Below are positions 1-7,531 of a stretch of 34,358 nucleotides of DNA, piece by piece. The DNA is from Lentisphaera sp. GTDB taxonomy: Bacteria > Verrucomicrobiota > Lentisphaeria > Victivallales > GWF2-50-93. The position numbers and the translations under genes were made by a program. Position 1 is the stretch's first letter. Each line of letters opens with the position of its first letter. The notes beneath the pieces were generated by a model. The model ran no database searches. It had not been told where the DNA came from and saw nothing but the letters and a program-made list of their open reading frames with translations. The stretch is taken from the NCBI GenBank assembly GCA_020721745.1, contig DYMC01000002.1, forward strand, positions 1-34,358, given 5' to 3'.

Positions 1-913
1 GCCCGAGGGCCCGGGCGATAGCATCCCGGCCCATGCTGCCCGATGTATCGAGGATACAAGCGATTTCAGGCTGTGGCGCAGCCTGCGACGGAGAAATGAT
101 GCCTCGCGCCATTGCGCGGCGCGAAGGCGTGCGCAGGCTATAATCGCCGTATCCCCGTCGGATCGCCACGGCGCGGCGGATGTGCGCTGCAAGTAGACGC
201 TGCCATGGGATCCGGCGCGGAGCCAACTCTGCCTCCGCCCATTCGCGAAGGGAGCCTGGAACGCTACCAGGTTGCGATGCGGCGGCCCGCTGAATTTCTC
301 GGGCGATGCTGCGCCGAATCAGTTCCCCTTCTTCCTTGGATACTCCGTCTGCGGCGGTGGCTGGCGCGGGCAACTCGTAATCGCGGTGATGGCCATCCGC
401 CGCACTACCGCAATCTCCTGCAGCGGGGCCGGATTGCTGGCCGCCGTTGCCCTTGTTTTTCCCTTTGCTATCGTTGTTCTTGCCTTTGTTATTGCCGTTG
501 CTTTTTTGCAATGCGGCAAGGTACTGCTCGAAGGTTTGATCCTTCGGCAGCTGATAGTTTTCGGGAAAAACCGCGCCTTCTGGTAGAGTGAAATTCTCGC
601 GGCGGAGTTGGCAATTAATCGCTAAATCCGCAGCAATATTGCGCAGCGTGTGGGGGATAGATTGATCCCCGCGAGAATGGTGCGAGTAAAGCAGGTGGAG
701 TGCTTCATGATACAACACCCCAACCCATTCTTCTTCGCTCCATTCGTCAACTCGCTGAGGATGCCAGTACAAGCGGTAGTATTTGTCCACCGCTGCCGTC
801 GGCACTTTGTCCGTTTCAATCGGCTGTAGCCTGAGGAGAATGCGGGCCAGGTAGGGCCGCTGCCGAAGCAGCTGGTACCTGGCCCTTTGCAGCTTGAGTG
901 GGAGGGAAGCCAT
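1..913 (-). CDS. HExxH metallopeptidase / VWA domain protein (DUF2201-like), 3' end missing
   Basis: The frame is open from an ATG at 913 to the left edge (304 codons, no stop), so the C-terminus lies outside the window. The N-terminal part has a zincin motif HEALH at residues 69-73, followed by NIAADLAINCQL at about 92-103. A Gly/Asn/Lys-rich linker covers about 137-162. The last visible residues carry a MIDAS-type motif DTSGS at 289-293, the start of a VWA domain. This order is that of the VWA-like metallopeptidases paired with MoxR ATPases. The gene starts 2 bases after the ATPase stop codon, so the two are probably translationally coupled. In the known pairs the VWA protein acts as substrate adaptor for the ATPase; peptidase activity here is inferred from the motif only. 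Codons are richer in GCG, CGC and GCC than in the virion genes to the right. Confidence 0.85.
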   Translation of the reverse strand, partial: MASLPLKLQRARYQLLRQRPYLARILLRLQPIETDKVPTAAVDKYYRLYWHPQRVDEWSEEEWVGVLYHEALHLLYSHHSRGDQSIPHTLRNIAADLAINCQLRRENFTLPEGAVFPENYQLPKDQTFEQYLAALQKSNGNNKGKNNDSKGKNKGNGGQQSGPAAGDCGSAADGHHRDYELPAPATAADGVSKEEGELIRRSIAREIQRAAASQPGSVPGSLREWAEAELAPRRIPWQRLLAAHIRRAVAIRRGYGDYSLRTPSRRAMARGIISPSQAAPQPEIACILDTSGSMGRDAIARALG

Positions 914-915
914 TT

Positions 916-1989
916 TTAATTCCTCTGAATTAGGGGCCGGAATGGCTCCAACAAATTGGCATCTTTTCCGAGCGGCAAGTAAACGCCTGCCGCCCGATGA
1001 ATCAGCGTTCGGGCTGCTAATGCTGCTGCTTCCGCTTGGCCGCTTTTTGCGGCTTCCCCAAGCCAAGCCCATACGTTGCGCACGCCGTCTGCCTTGCCTC
1101 TGGCGATTGCGAGTTCCGCCGCTGAAACGGCGGCGGTAAAGAGGATATCCCCGCGTGGGGGGATTGGGATAGGCTTGCCATTCACGATATCCTCGGGGGA
1201 AGGGATATCGAGTTCCTCGAGATAGGCGCACAGCTCCGTAGCTGCCGCCTCCCCGATGCAGGCAGCAGCGAGTGCAAGCCGCAAGCCGGAATCGCGAACT
1301 CCGGCGATGGCCCGGGCGCAAAGATCCCATGTTCTTGGCGATGGCCAAGCCTGGCCAGCTTGGATGGGATCGTTTGGGAGGCTATGGATATACTGGGGTG
1401 CGCGGCGCAAAAACGCCGCAATGCTCGCCCTAGTTAGCAGTGTTTCTTGCTCCGTTGGAAGGGGAGCAGAGGGGGAGAATGAAACGGAATTGGAGAACAT
1501 ACCGGGGAATCCCTCGAGGAATTCCTCGTTGTCCAGTTCCGCGTTGAGGTGCGCGAATCTATTCGCTGTCGGCGCGGCGAGTTCCGCGCCGCCCGCAGAA
1601 CATTCTGGTGGGTTTGCTGCCGCGATAATGCGGCATCCCGGTGAGAGCCGCCGTGAGCCAACCATCCGCTCCGCAACAATCCTAAGAGCCGCAGCCTGTT
1701 GCGCCGGGGACGCCGTTGAAAGTTCATCTAAAAACAGGATGGAATCCTGTTCTTGACTGAACAACTCGGGCCCGGCCCAATCGGGCATTCCGCGATGGGC
1801 ATCGCCCCGCTTATCCAACGTAATAATCCCGTGCAGCTCAACGGGATCGTAATGGCTTAATATGCATACAAAAAGCGGCCAGGATCGCTGCGCCGCATAC
1901 GCAGCAATCCTAGCCGTTTTGCCGCAGCCGGGGCGGCCCCACAGGACAACGGGGATGCCTCTCTCAATCAGATGTTCGTAGGTCCTCAT
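916..1989 (-). CDS. MoxR-family AAA+ ATPase
   Basis: 357 residues. Walker A is GRPGCGKT at 18-25 and Walker B is ILFLDE at 84-89. The sensor-1 Asn is in AAANPP at about 126, and an NRF motif at 143-145 is a likely arginine-finger region. The single AAA+ core followed by a helical C-terminal part is typical of MoxR ATPases, which remodel or insert cofactors into partner proteins together with a VWA protein. That partner is the next gene. The ATG at 1989 has an AAAGGA ribosome site just upstream. The gene is transcribed away from the small terminase gene. N4-like phages carry a comparable ATPase plus vWFA pair (gp24/gp25) near their replication genes, so a role early in infection is possible, but the substrate is unknown. 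Confidence 0.88.
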   Translation of the reverse strand: MRTYEHLIERGIPVVLWGRPGCGKTARIAAYAAQRSWPLFVCILSHYDPVELHGIITLDKRGDAHRGMPDWAGPELFSQEQDSILFLDELSTASPAQQAAALRIVAERMVGSRRLSPGCRIIAAANPPECSAGGAELAAPTANRFAHLNAELDNEEFLEGFPGMFSNSVSFSPSAPLPTEQETLLTRASIAAFLRRAPQYIHSLPNDPIQAGQAWPSPRTWDLCARAIAGVRDSGLRLALAAACIGEAAATELCAYLEELDIPSPEDIVNGKPIPIPPRGDILFTAAVSAAELAIARGKADGVRNVWAWLGEAAKSGQAEAAALAARTLIHRAAGVYLPLGKDANLLEPFRPLIQRN

Positions 1990-2169
1990 TCGTTTTTCCT
2001 TTCAGAGGGGGGGGATAGAGCCTCCCATCTATAGAATGCCGAAGTGGTGAGCCCATTGCAATACCTTTCTTCGTAAAAGTTATCCCCCATAGAATCAACA
2101 ATTTGCAGCCCTACGAGATCGTATGCTATCCTTCGAATGGCGGAGAAATGCCTGTGGAGGTGGCTGTAA
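1990..2169. promoter_or_regulatory. Divergent intergenic region between ATPase and small terminase
   Basis: This 180-base gap separates the leftward ATPase start from the rightward small terminase start and is the only sizeable intergenic gap in the window. It should hold promoters for both directions. The best sigma70-like words are weak: TTGCAA at 2056-2061 with AGTTAT at 2078-2083 (16-base spacer), and TATGCT at 2122-2127 without a good -35. I see no convincing operator. A clear ribosome site GGAGG at 2156-2160 serves the small terminase ATG at 2170. Confidence 0.4.
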
Positions 2170-2733
2170 ATGGCTCATAGGCCGAAACTTATGGCCTTAA
2201 CGCGCCTGATCAATTCGCGCGGCGGAGAGGCATGGATTCTCGATGAGATCGCCTCCGGGCGCAGCGTGGCGGCGTTGTCGCGCGAGCTCGAGTGCGCATC
2301 ATCCCTGCTCCGTGCCTATCTGGAGCATCCGCGCAGGGTAAATCGTTTTAGGGAGGCTCAACGGCGTGCCGCATCAGCATGGGCGGATGAGATGCTCGAG
2401 CTTGCAGATGCCGCAACGCCGGATGATTGGCGGGCTCGCCAATTAAGGATCAATGTGAGAAAGTGGCTGGCGGAAAAGCACGATCCGCAGCAATTCGGTC
2501 AAGCGGGTCCGAATGTACAGATTAGTGCCGGATCGATCCATGTGGCAGTGCTGCAGGCAGTCGAGGAGGCGGCCCGCCCGCGCCCGGAGTTGATTCTGCC
2601 TCCGCCCAGGCAGTTGCTGTCTGGCCCAGAAATCGAGGCTACTGATATATCAGTGGCCCCGCCCACTGATATATCAGCTGAGGCTATGTATAACATAACA
2701 AAGGAGAAACAGCATGAGGAAGACACGCCGTAG
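2170..2733 (+). CDS. terS: Terminase small subunit (Sf6-like)
   Basis: 187 residues. An N-terminal helix-turn-helix-like segment (about residues 20-55) is followed by helices ending in LRINVRKWLAEKHDPQQFG. This resembles the conserved RKWLASK...YG block of Sf6-type small terminases, which bind the packaging site and hand DNA to the large subunit. Two genes later comes the large terminase. Residues beyond about 140 are Pro-rich with two TDIS repeats, and the DNA under them forms a perfect 36-base inverted repeat. The ATG at 2170 has GGAGG 9 bases upstream. Codon use is GC-rich like the MoxR-VWA genes and unlike the large terminase. The gene overlaps the next start by 20 bases. Confidence 0.75.
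   Translation: MAHRPKLMALTRLINSRGGEAWILDEIASGRSVAALSRELECASSLLRAYLEHPRRVNRFREAQRRAASAWADEMLELADAATPDDWRARQLRINVRKWLAEKHDPQQFGQAGPNVQISAGSIHVAVLQAVEEAARPRPELILPPPRQLLSGPEIEATDISVAPPTDISAEAMYNITKEKQHEEDTP
2642..2677. repeat. Perfect 36-base inverted repeat made of two CTGATATATCAG palindromes
   Basis: Arms CTGATATATCAGTGG (2642-2656) and CCACTGATATATCAG (2663-2677) are exact reverse complements around a 6-base loop CCCCGC. Each arm itself contains the 12-base perfect palindrome CTGATATATCAG, so the element is both a direct and an inverted repeat. It lies inside the 3' end of the small terminase gene, where it encodes two TDIS units. It could be a protein-binding site such as a packaging or operator site, or an RNA hairpin. 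No T-run follows, so it is not a standard terminator. Confidence 0.9.
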
Positions 2734-3601
2734 CCGGGCGATGTCACCGGGCGGTGACATGGAAAAACTGGCCCCGAGCCGCGCGAAAAACCCGCAAAAA
2801 GCGCGTGGCGCGACAGACGCCGCGCAGTATGTCGTACCAGGCGATAGCAGCGGCGGATCTGCGCCGCGCCGGGCCGGGCTTCGGGCCGGGCCCGCGCCGA
2901 AGGGTATCGGATATTCGGATCTTATTGTCCTAAAAGGACTTATCGGAGTTTCGGACCTGAATATCCGAAATTCTGAAACTGGAGTTTCGGACCCAGATGT
3001 CCGAAATCACCCCCCGGTTCCGGGGCGGACGGGGGCGGGTGGAAGCTCGGGTAACCCTTTACCACGGGCGAAGGCCAACAAAAAATACAAAATTAAGGGT
3101 AAAAAGGGCCTGGCTTCCACCCCCCGGTCTCCTTCCACAAGAGAAACTAACCGCCTTTTTCTCCGGCCACAAATTTCTAAAAAATTTTGGGGCCCCGACA
3201 AGGATTTGCCGAAGTATATGTACGCTTTACATTGCGACTTGCGTTCGTGGTTTGACCTAGACGGATATGCTTTGGCACTCGAAGTCGATCCCTATGGTGA
3301 CGATGAAAGTATAGTGATGACGGTGGAAACGGACTTGTCATATCGTCACATAAGGATCACGCATCATCGCAGACTTCTTGGCCTATGGCGAGAGCGTTCG
3401 TTTGCTGAGATCGTCCGAGCAGCTGTTCATGAGTGGGTTCATGTTCTCGTTGAACCGGTTGTTGCTGTGGCCCGCCTGGCCGTTCCGCCGATCATTGAAG
3501 CAGAATTTACTCGCACAGTAGAAAACACTGTCGATAAGTTGACGAACTACCTGTACGAGTCCGTACCAGAGGTGTTGAAGAGGAAATACTATGCAAAATG
3601 A
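2714..3601 (+). CDS. Putative HEWVH metallopeptidase with long repeat-rich N-terminus
   Basis: 295 residues. The C-terminal part (about 160-295) has a beta-rich segment, then AAVHEWVHVLVEP with HEWVH at 239-243. E270, in RTVENTVDKL, is a plausible third zinc ligand. This fits small zincin-like phage proteins, but no substrate can be inferred. Residues 1-150 are basic and low complexity, with three 12-residue units beginning GYSD, GVSD and GVSD at about 66-99. The ATG at 2714 has a good AAGGAG 8 bases upstream. An alternative start is the ATG at 3218, which would leave 127 residues covering just the peptidase-like part, though its ribosome site is weak. Base composition changes within the gene at about 3.0-3.2 kb, so the N-terminal part may be a recent fusion, read-through of non-coding DNA, or an assembly artefact. 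Confidence 0.6.
   Translation: MRKTRRSRAMSPGGDMEKLAPSRAKNPQKARGATDAAQYVVPGDSSGGSAPRRAGLRAGPAPKGIGYSDLIVLKGLIGVSDLNIRNSETGVSDPDVRNHPPVPGRTGAGGSSGNPLPRAKANKKYKIKGKKGLASTPRSPSTRETNRLFLRPQISKKFWGPDKDLPKYMYALHCDLRSWFDLDGYALALEVDPYGDDESIVMTVETDLSYRHIRITHHRRLLGLWRERSFAEIVRAAVHEWVHVLVEPVVAVARLAVPPIIEAEFTRTVENTVDKLTNYLYESVPEVLKRKYYAK
2741..2760. repeat. 20-base inverted repeat
   Basis: ATGTCACC (2741-2748) and GGTGACAT (2753-2760) are exact reverse complements with a GGGC loop. It lies 8 bases after the stop codon of the small terminase gene and inside the start of the following reading frame. It could form an RNA hairpin limiting translation or serve as a dimer-binding operator. Confidence 0.85.
2905..3012. 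repeat. Three 36-base tandem repeats carrying TTTCGGA/TCCGAAA dyads
   Basis: Units begin at 2905, 2941 and 2977. Each contains a CGGA(G/T)(A/T)TTCGGA-like core at the same offset. Units 2 and 3 each hold a dyad TTTCGGA-8 bases-TCCGAAA, at 2949-2970 and 2985-3006, exactly 36 bases apart. Unit 1 is more diverged and holds a different hairpin, GTCCT-AAA-AGGAC at 2927-2939. In the reading frame the units encode 12-residue peptide repeats. The array resembles iterons or a multi-site operator as much as protein repeats. Confidence 0.8.
3037..3122. repeat. Long-range inverted repeat with inner hairpin
   Basis: GGGTGGAAGC at 3037-3046 is the exact reverse complement of GCTTCCACCC at 3113-3122. Inside the loop, GGTAA-CCCT-TTACC at about 3050-3063 forms a second small hairpin. 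It sits in the same open reading frame as the 36-base repeats and marks the right edge of the palindrome-dense zone. It may be chance given the GC-rich, low-complexity sequence. Confidence 0.5.
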
Positions 3602-3803
3602 GAAAATCAGAGAGCTGTTTTTGGCCGCAGATGCAGCATGGCAAGCCATGTGGCCGTTCCGTGGATTCACAAATACAGCCGTCGTTATTACTTGTGAACG
3701 CCTCCGAAAGGCCGTAACAGAGTTGCGGCCTTTTATGGAACAACTTCCGGATTCAGAAGAGGAATTGAAGCCAAGTAAGGCTAAATTCAAGCTGACAAAA
3801 TGA
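3591..3803 (+). CDS. Small hypothetical protein before large terminase
   Basis: 70 residues, probably mostly helical, with an acidic then Lys-rich C-terminus (PDSEEELKPSKAKFKLTK). No family recognised. The ATG at 3591 overlaps the previous stop region, and its own stop overlaps the large terminase ATG (ATGA at 3800-3803), so it is translationally coupled to packaging genes. A role as a packaging accessory factor is possible from position only. Confidence 0.65.
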   Translation: MQNEKIRELFLAADAAWQAMWPFRGFTNTAVVITCERLRKAVTELRPFMEQLPDSEEELKPSKAKFKLTK

Positions 3804-5293
3804 ATGAATTAGACGCAAAACTTTGGGCGAAAGGCCCGGCTAAGCATTCATCCACTCCGAGCAAATGGCAAGGACAGGGTAAAGACCAGGGTAGAGACCT
3901 GATCTCTTTTTGGAAGGACTTTGTCCTTAAGTACAGAAACGATCCGGTCGGTTTTGTGAAATACTGCTTCAAGGCGGAGCCGGACGGATGGCAATCTCAA
4001 GTCCTACGTGACATTGCCGCCGGCGAGAGGCGCATCTCTGTCCGTTCTGGCCATGGAGTCGGGAAGTCGACTTGCGCCTCCTGGGCTGCGTTGTGGTACC
4101 TTTTCACCCGCCACACCGTGAAAGTTGTGGTTACGGCTCCGTCCGCTGCCCAGTTGTTCGACGCTCTTTTTGCTGAGATCAAGACTTGGGTCCGCCGTTT
4201 GCCGGCGGATATGCAGGAACTCATCGACATAAAATCTGAGCGTATCGAGCTCAAGGCCGCCCCGCAAGAGTCCTTCATCTCGGCCCGTACCAGCCGTGCG
4301 GAACAGCCGGAAGCCTTGCAGGGTGTCCATGCCGACTATGTTCTGCTAATCGCGGACGAGGCGTCCGGTATCCCCGAACCGGTGTTCGAGGCTGCTGCCG
4401 GCTCCATGAGCGGCCATAACGCCACTACACTCCTGCTTGGAAACCCGGTACGTTCGAGCGGCTTCTTCTACGACACGCACCACCGCCTCCGGGATGAGTG
4501 GAAAACGTACCACGTCAGTTGTTTTGATTCGGTTCGTGTGTCGCCGGACTTCGTCAAGGACATGGCCTCGAGATACGGAGAGGACTCCAATGCGTACCGG
4601 ATCCGTGTTCTCGGCGATTTTCCGCGCAGTGACGACGATACTGTCATCGCCATGGAGCTGATCGAGAGCGCCTGGCAGAGGGATATCACTATTCCACCGA
4701 AAACGCCGGAGGTGTGGGGCCTTGACGTGGCTCGCTTCGGCTCCGACTCGACGGCTCTTTGCAAGCGGCGCGGGCGGACGATCATTGAATTGAAGCGCTG
4801 GAGTGGGCTTGATCTGATGCAGACGGCTGGAGCTGTCTTCGTGGAGTATAATTCCCTCTCCGACAAGCCCGCAGAGATCCTTGTTGACGCTATCGGCATT
4901 GGTGCCGGTGTTGTTGACCGCCTCCGGGAGTTGGGTTTGCCCGTCCGTGGCATCAACGTGTCCGAATCCGCCGCGATGAGCACAAAATATGCCAACTTGA
5001 GAGCGGAGTTGTGGTTTCTCATGAGAGAATGGTTTACAGAGAGGCAGTGTAAAATCCCGCGTGATGAGCGCTTGATCGAGCAGTTGGCGACGGTGAGATA
5101 CAAGTTTCAAAGTAACGGGCGTCTTTTGGTGGAATCAAAGGACGAGATCCGGAAGAGAATGCGCGGACAGAGCCCTGACGAGGCTGACGCGCTGGCGTTG
5201 ACGTTCGCATCGTCTGCGGTAATTGCTTCAGCTGGGACTGAAAAGCAGAGCTGGGGCAAGCCCGTAAGAAGGGAGTACATTTTCGCGGCATGA
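3800..5293 (+). CDS. terL: Terminase large subunit
   Basis: 497 residues, the usual length. The ATPase domain has Walker A SGHGVGKST at 83-91, Walker B LLIADEAS at 182-189 and a coupling motif LLLGNP at 211-216. The RNase H-like nuclease domain shows the expected acidic residues: D309 in GLDVAR, D363 in LVDAIGIG, and D460/D463 in SPDEADALALT. It powers DNA translocation into the prohead and cuts concatemers, docking on the portal encoded immediately downstream (ATGA overlap at 5290). From here rightward, codon use is less GC-rich than in the small terminase gene. Confidence 0.95.
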   Translation: MNELDAKLWAKGPAKHSSTPSKWQGQGKDQGRDLISFWKDFVLKYRNDPVGFVKYCFKAEPDGWQSQVLRDIAAGERRISVRSGHGVGKSTCASWAALWYLFTRHTVKVVVTAPSAAQLFDALFAEIKTWVRRLPADMQELIDIKSERIELKAAPQESFISARTSRAEQPEALQGVHADYVLLIADEASGIPEPVFEAAAGSMSGHNATTLLLGNPVRSSGFFYDTHHRLRDEWKTYHVSCFDSVRVSPDFVKDMASRYGEDSNAYRIRVLGDFPRSDDDTVIAMELIESAWQRDITIPPKTPEVWGLDVARFGSDSTALCKRRGRTIIELKRWSGLDLMQTAGAVFVEYNSLSDKPAEILVDAIGIGAGVVDRLRELGLPVRGINVSESAAMSTKYANLRAELWFLMREWFTERQCKIPRDERLIEQLATVRYKFQSNGRLLVESKDEIRKRMRGQSPDEADALALTFASSAVIASAGTEKQSWGKPVRREYIFAA

Positions 5294-7284
5294 AGACACA
5301 AGAAGAACTTGAATCTGCGATCCGGCAAGCCTATAATCAGGCCGAAAGCTGGAACGACTATCTTGGAACGATCCGTGTTCGCCTCCTAAAGGCGTACAAC
5401 GGTGAACCTTACGGCAACGAGCGCGAAGGACGATCTCGGATTGTGATGACAGACGTCCGGGATACCGTTTCAGCCGTCCTTCCGAGCCTGATGAGGGCGT
5501 TTTTTGGAAGCCAGAAAGCGGTTGAATTCGTTCCGAACGACCCCTCTCAGGCTGAAATCGCTGAACAGGCCACCGATTATGTGACTTATGTCCTCCGGCA
5601 GGACAATCCGGGCTTCGTTGAGCTCTATAGATGGTTCAAAGACGCCCTGATCGGTGGGATCGGTGTTCTGAAGGTCTGGTGGGAGTCCGATAACAGCGTC
5701 AAGAAGTATGAGTTTTCCGGTTTGGACCCCACGGCTGCCGCACTCATTCAGCAAGAAACTTCCGTATCCCCGGACGTTTCTATCCAAATCTCCTCACAGG
5801 ACAAAACGGGCCTCTCCGGCACGGTGATGTACAGAAACCGCAACGAGGGCGTCCGGATCCGAGCCGTCCCTCCAGAGGAATTCCTTATTGAACCCGGCGC
5901 TGTTCACCTGAATGAGTGCAAATATGCTGCCCATCGTACGCTCCAGACCATCTCGGATCTTGTTGCTCTCGGCTATGATAGGGAAAAGCTCCTTGAACAC
6001 GCCACGAACCAGTCCCGTACGGACGTGTTCGGACAAGAGCGGATCTATCGATGGGGGAACCTGCTCCAAGACGAGCTGAACCCCATTGACGACAGCCAAC
6101 GTTACGTCCTTTACGTCGAGCATTACGTCCTGATCGACTCCGACGATGATGGTATCGCCGAGAGGCATAGAATCTGCACCATCGGGGAGGACATGGAGAT
6201 TGTCAATGACGAAGTCGTTGACGAGATCCCGTTTGTCGTAGTTATGTGCGATCCGGAGCCACATCAGCTAGTCGGGTCCTCCCTTGCCGAGAGGGTTGAG
6301 GACGTCCAACGCATCCGGACAGCGGTTGTACGCGGCGTTCTGGACTCTCTTTCACAGGCCATCGTTCCCAGAATCGCCGTTGTGGAGGGTCAGGCTTCGC
6401 TCGCGGACGTGCTAAATACGGACGTCGGTGCACCTATCCGAATGGCCGCACCGGGCATGGTCGCTCCGTTGGCTACGCCCTTTGTAGGCAAAGAAGCGAT
6501 CCCTCTCCTGGGCTATCTGGATGAAGTCAAAGAGAACCGAACCGGCGTGACGAAGGCGGCTGTGGGTTTGGATCCGGATTCGTTGCAATCCGCGACTCAG
6601 GCAGCCGTCGCAGCTACCGTTAAGGGCGCTCAGGAGCGTGTCGAACTGCTGGCTAGGTTGTTTGCGGAGTCGGGCGTAGCGCCTCTCTATAGACTGATTT
6701 ACCGTCTTCTTTATCGGAACCAGAGGGCCCAACGCGTTGTCCGCCTCCGGGGCAGGTGGGTTCCCGTCAACCCGTCCTCATGGGTCTCCGATTTGCAGGT
6801 TTCCGTCCTGGTGGGTATCGGTGAGGCGACGATTCAAGAGCGGATTCAGACTCTTCTGGGTCTTGCAGCGAAGATCGAGAAGTTGCTGGAGATGCTTGGT
6901 CCGTCGAATCCGATTGTGCCCGTTCGTGGATATCGTGACCTGCTCGCGGAGGCTGCGGAGATGTCCGGTATTTATAACACAGGGAAATTCTTCCCTCCGG
7001 TCACTCCCCAGGCCGAACAGGCTATGGCTGAAGCCGCTTCCAAGCCTGATCCGGAAAAGGAAGTCGCTACGATGGTTGCTCAGGTTCAGGTTGAGCAGAT
7101 CAAAGCCGATATTTCTATGAAGCAGGCTGAACTCAAGCTTAAAGAGCAGGACGTTCAGCTTAAGCACGAAAGGGAGATGAAACAGATGGCCGTTGAGGCC
7201 GAATTGAAGATGGCCGAACTGAAGATGAAATACGAGATCGAGAAGGAGAAGCTCAGGAATGCAAATGCGTCATCTGAAGGATGA
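5290..7284 (+). CDS. Portal protein
   Basis: 664 residues. The order terminase - portal - scaffold - capsid, and the sequence type, identify it as a podovirus-type portal. The N-terminal part includes YGNEREGRSRIVMTDVRDTV and IEPGAVHLNECKYAAHRT. The last about 75 residues (from about 590) are a Glu/Lys/Met-rich coiled coil or long helix. It forms the dodecameric DNA gate at one capsid vertex and binds the large terminase during packaging and the adaptor afterwards. The start overlaps the large terminase stop, and its 3' end overlaps the next small gene by 26 bases. Confidence 0.88.
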   Translation: MKTQEELESAIRQAYNQAESWNDYLGTIRVRLLKAYNGEPYGNEREGRSRIVMTDVRDTVSAVLPSLMRAFFGSQKAVEFVPNDPSQAEIAEQATDYVTYVLRQDNPGFVELYRWFKDALIGGIGVLKVWWESDNSVKKYEFSGLDPTAAALIQQETSVSPDVSIQISSQDKTGLSGTVMYRNRNEGVRIRAVPPEEFLIEPGAVHLNECKYAAHRTLQTISDLVALGYDREKLLEHATNQSRTDVFGQERIYRWGNLLQDELNPIDDSQRYVLYVEHYVLIDSDDDGIAERHRICTIGEDMEIVNDEVVDEIPFVVVMCDPEPHQLVGSSLAERVEDVQRIRTAVVRGVLDSLSQAIVPRIAVVEGQASLADVLNTDVGAPIRMAAPGMVAPLATPFVGKEAIPLLGYLDEVKENRTGVTKAAVGLDPDSLQSATQAAVAATVKGAQERVELLARLFAESGVAPLYRLIYRLLYRNQRAQRVVRLRGRWVPVNPSSWVSDLQVSVLVGIGEATIQERIQTLLGLAAKIEKLLEMLGPSNPIVPVRGYRDLLAEAAEMSGIYNTGKFFPPVTPQAEQAMAEAASKPDPEKEVATMVAQVQVEQIKADISMKQAELKLKEQDVQLKHEREMKQMAVEAELKMAELKMKYEIEKEKLRNANASSEG

Positions 7285-7531
7285 GGAATTGATCGAGGCA
7301 GCTGGGTTTGGACGGCAAGCTCGTGATATTCTTGAGAATTCACCTGTCTTGTCCAATCTGAAGTTGAGTTATCATAATCAATGGGAAGGATGTTCTTCAC
7401 CGGAAGATAGAGAGGAGATCTGGTATAGGCTCCGAGGACTCCTCGATATCGTCCGAGAGTTGAATAGACTTATCGATTACGGTAAGGTTTGTGAACAGGA
7501 GCTTGACAGAAGGAGGAAGAGAAATGCCTGA
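7259..7531 (+). CDS. Small hypothetical protein between portal and scaffold
   Basis: 90 residues, helical and charged, ending in a basic tail (ELDRRRKRNA). An AAGGAG ribosome site lies inside the portal 3' end, upstream of the ATG at 7259. Its stop overlaps the start of the scaffold-like gene. Small proteins of this kind are often found between portal and scaffold in related phages; function unknown. Confidence 0.65.
   Translation: MQMRHLKDEELIEAAGFGRQARDILENSPVLSNLKLSYHNQWEGCSSPEDREEIWYRLRGLLDIVRELNRLIDYGKVCEQELDRRRKRNA

Noticed and set aside
112..591. Rightward open frame over the VWA gene
   Set aside because: It is antisense to a leftward frame with a clear HExxH motif and MIDAS; its Cys/Arg-rich composition is typical of a GC-rich shadow frame.
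1256..1756. Rightward 166-residue frame inside the ATPase gene
   Set aside because: Antisense to conserved Walker motifs; no ribosome site or recognisable features.
1990..2169. tRNA gene or attachment site in the divergent gap
   Set aside because: No cloverleaf-like arms or CCA end could be made out, and no direct repeat of this gap was seen elsewhere.
2642..2677. Intrinsic terminator at the small terminase end
   Set aside because: No T-run follows, and the stem lies within the coding sequence well before the stop codon.
2997..3260. Alternative rightward 87-residue frame in the repeat zone
   Set aside because: Overlaps the better supported 295-residue frame, has no ribosome site and no protein-like pattern.
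4346..5110. Leftward 254-residue frame inside the large terminase gene
   Set aside because: Antisense to the terminase nuclease domain, which carries conserved catalytic residues; shadow frame.
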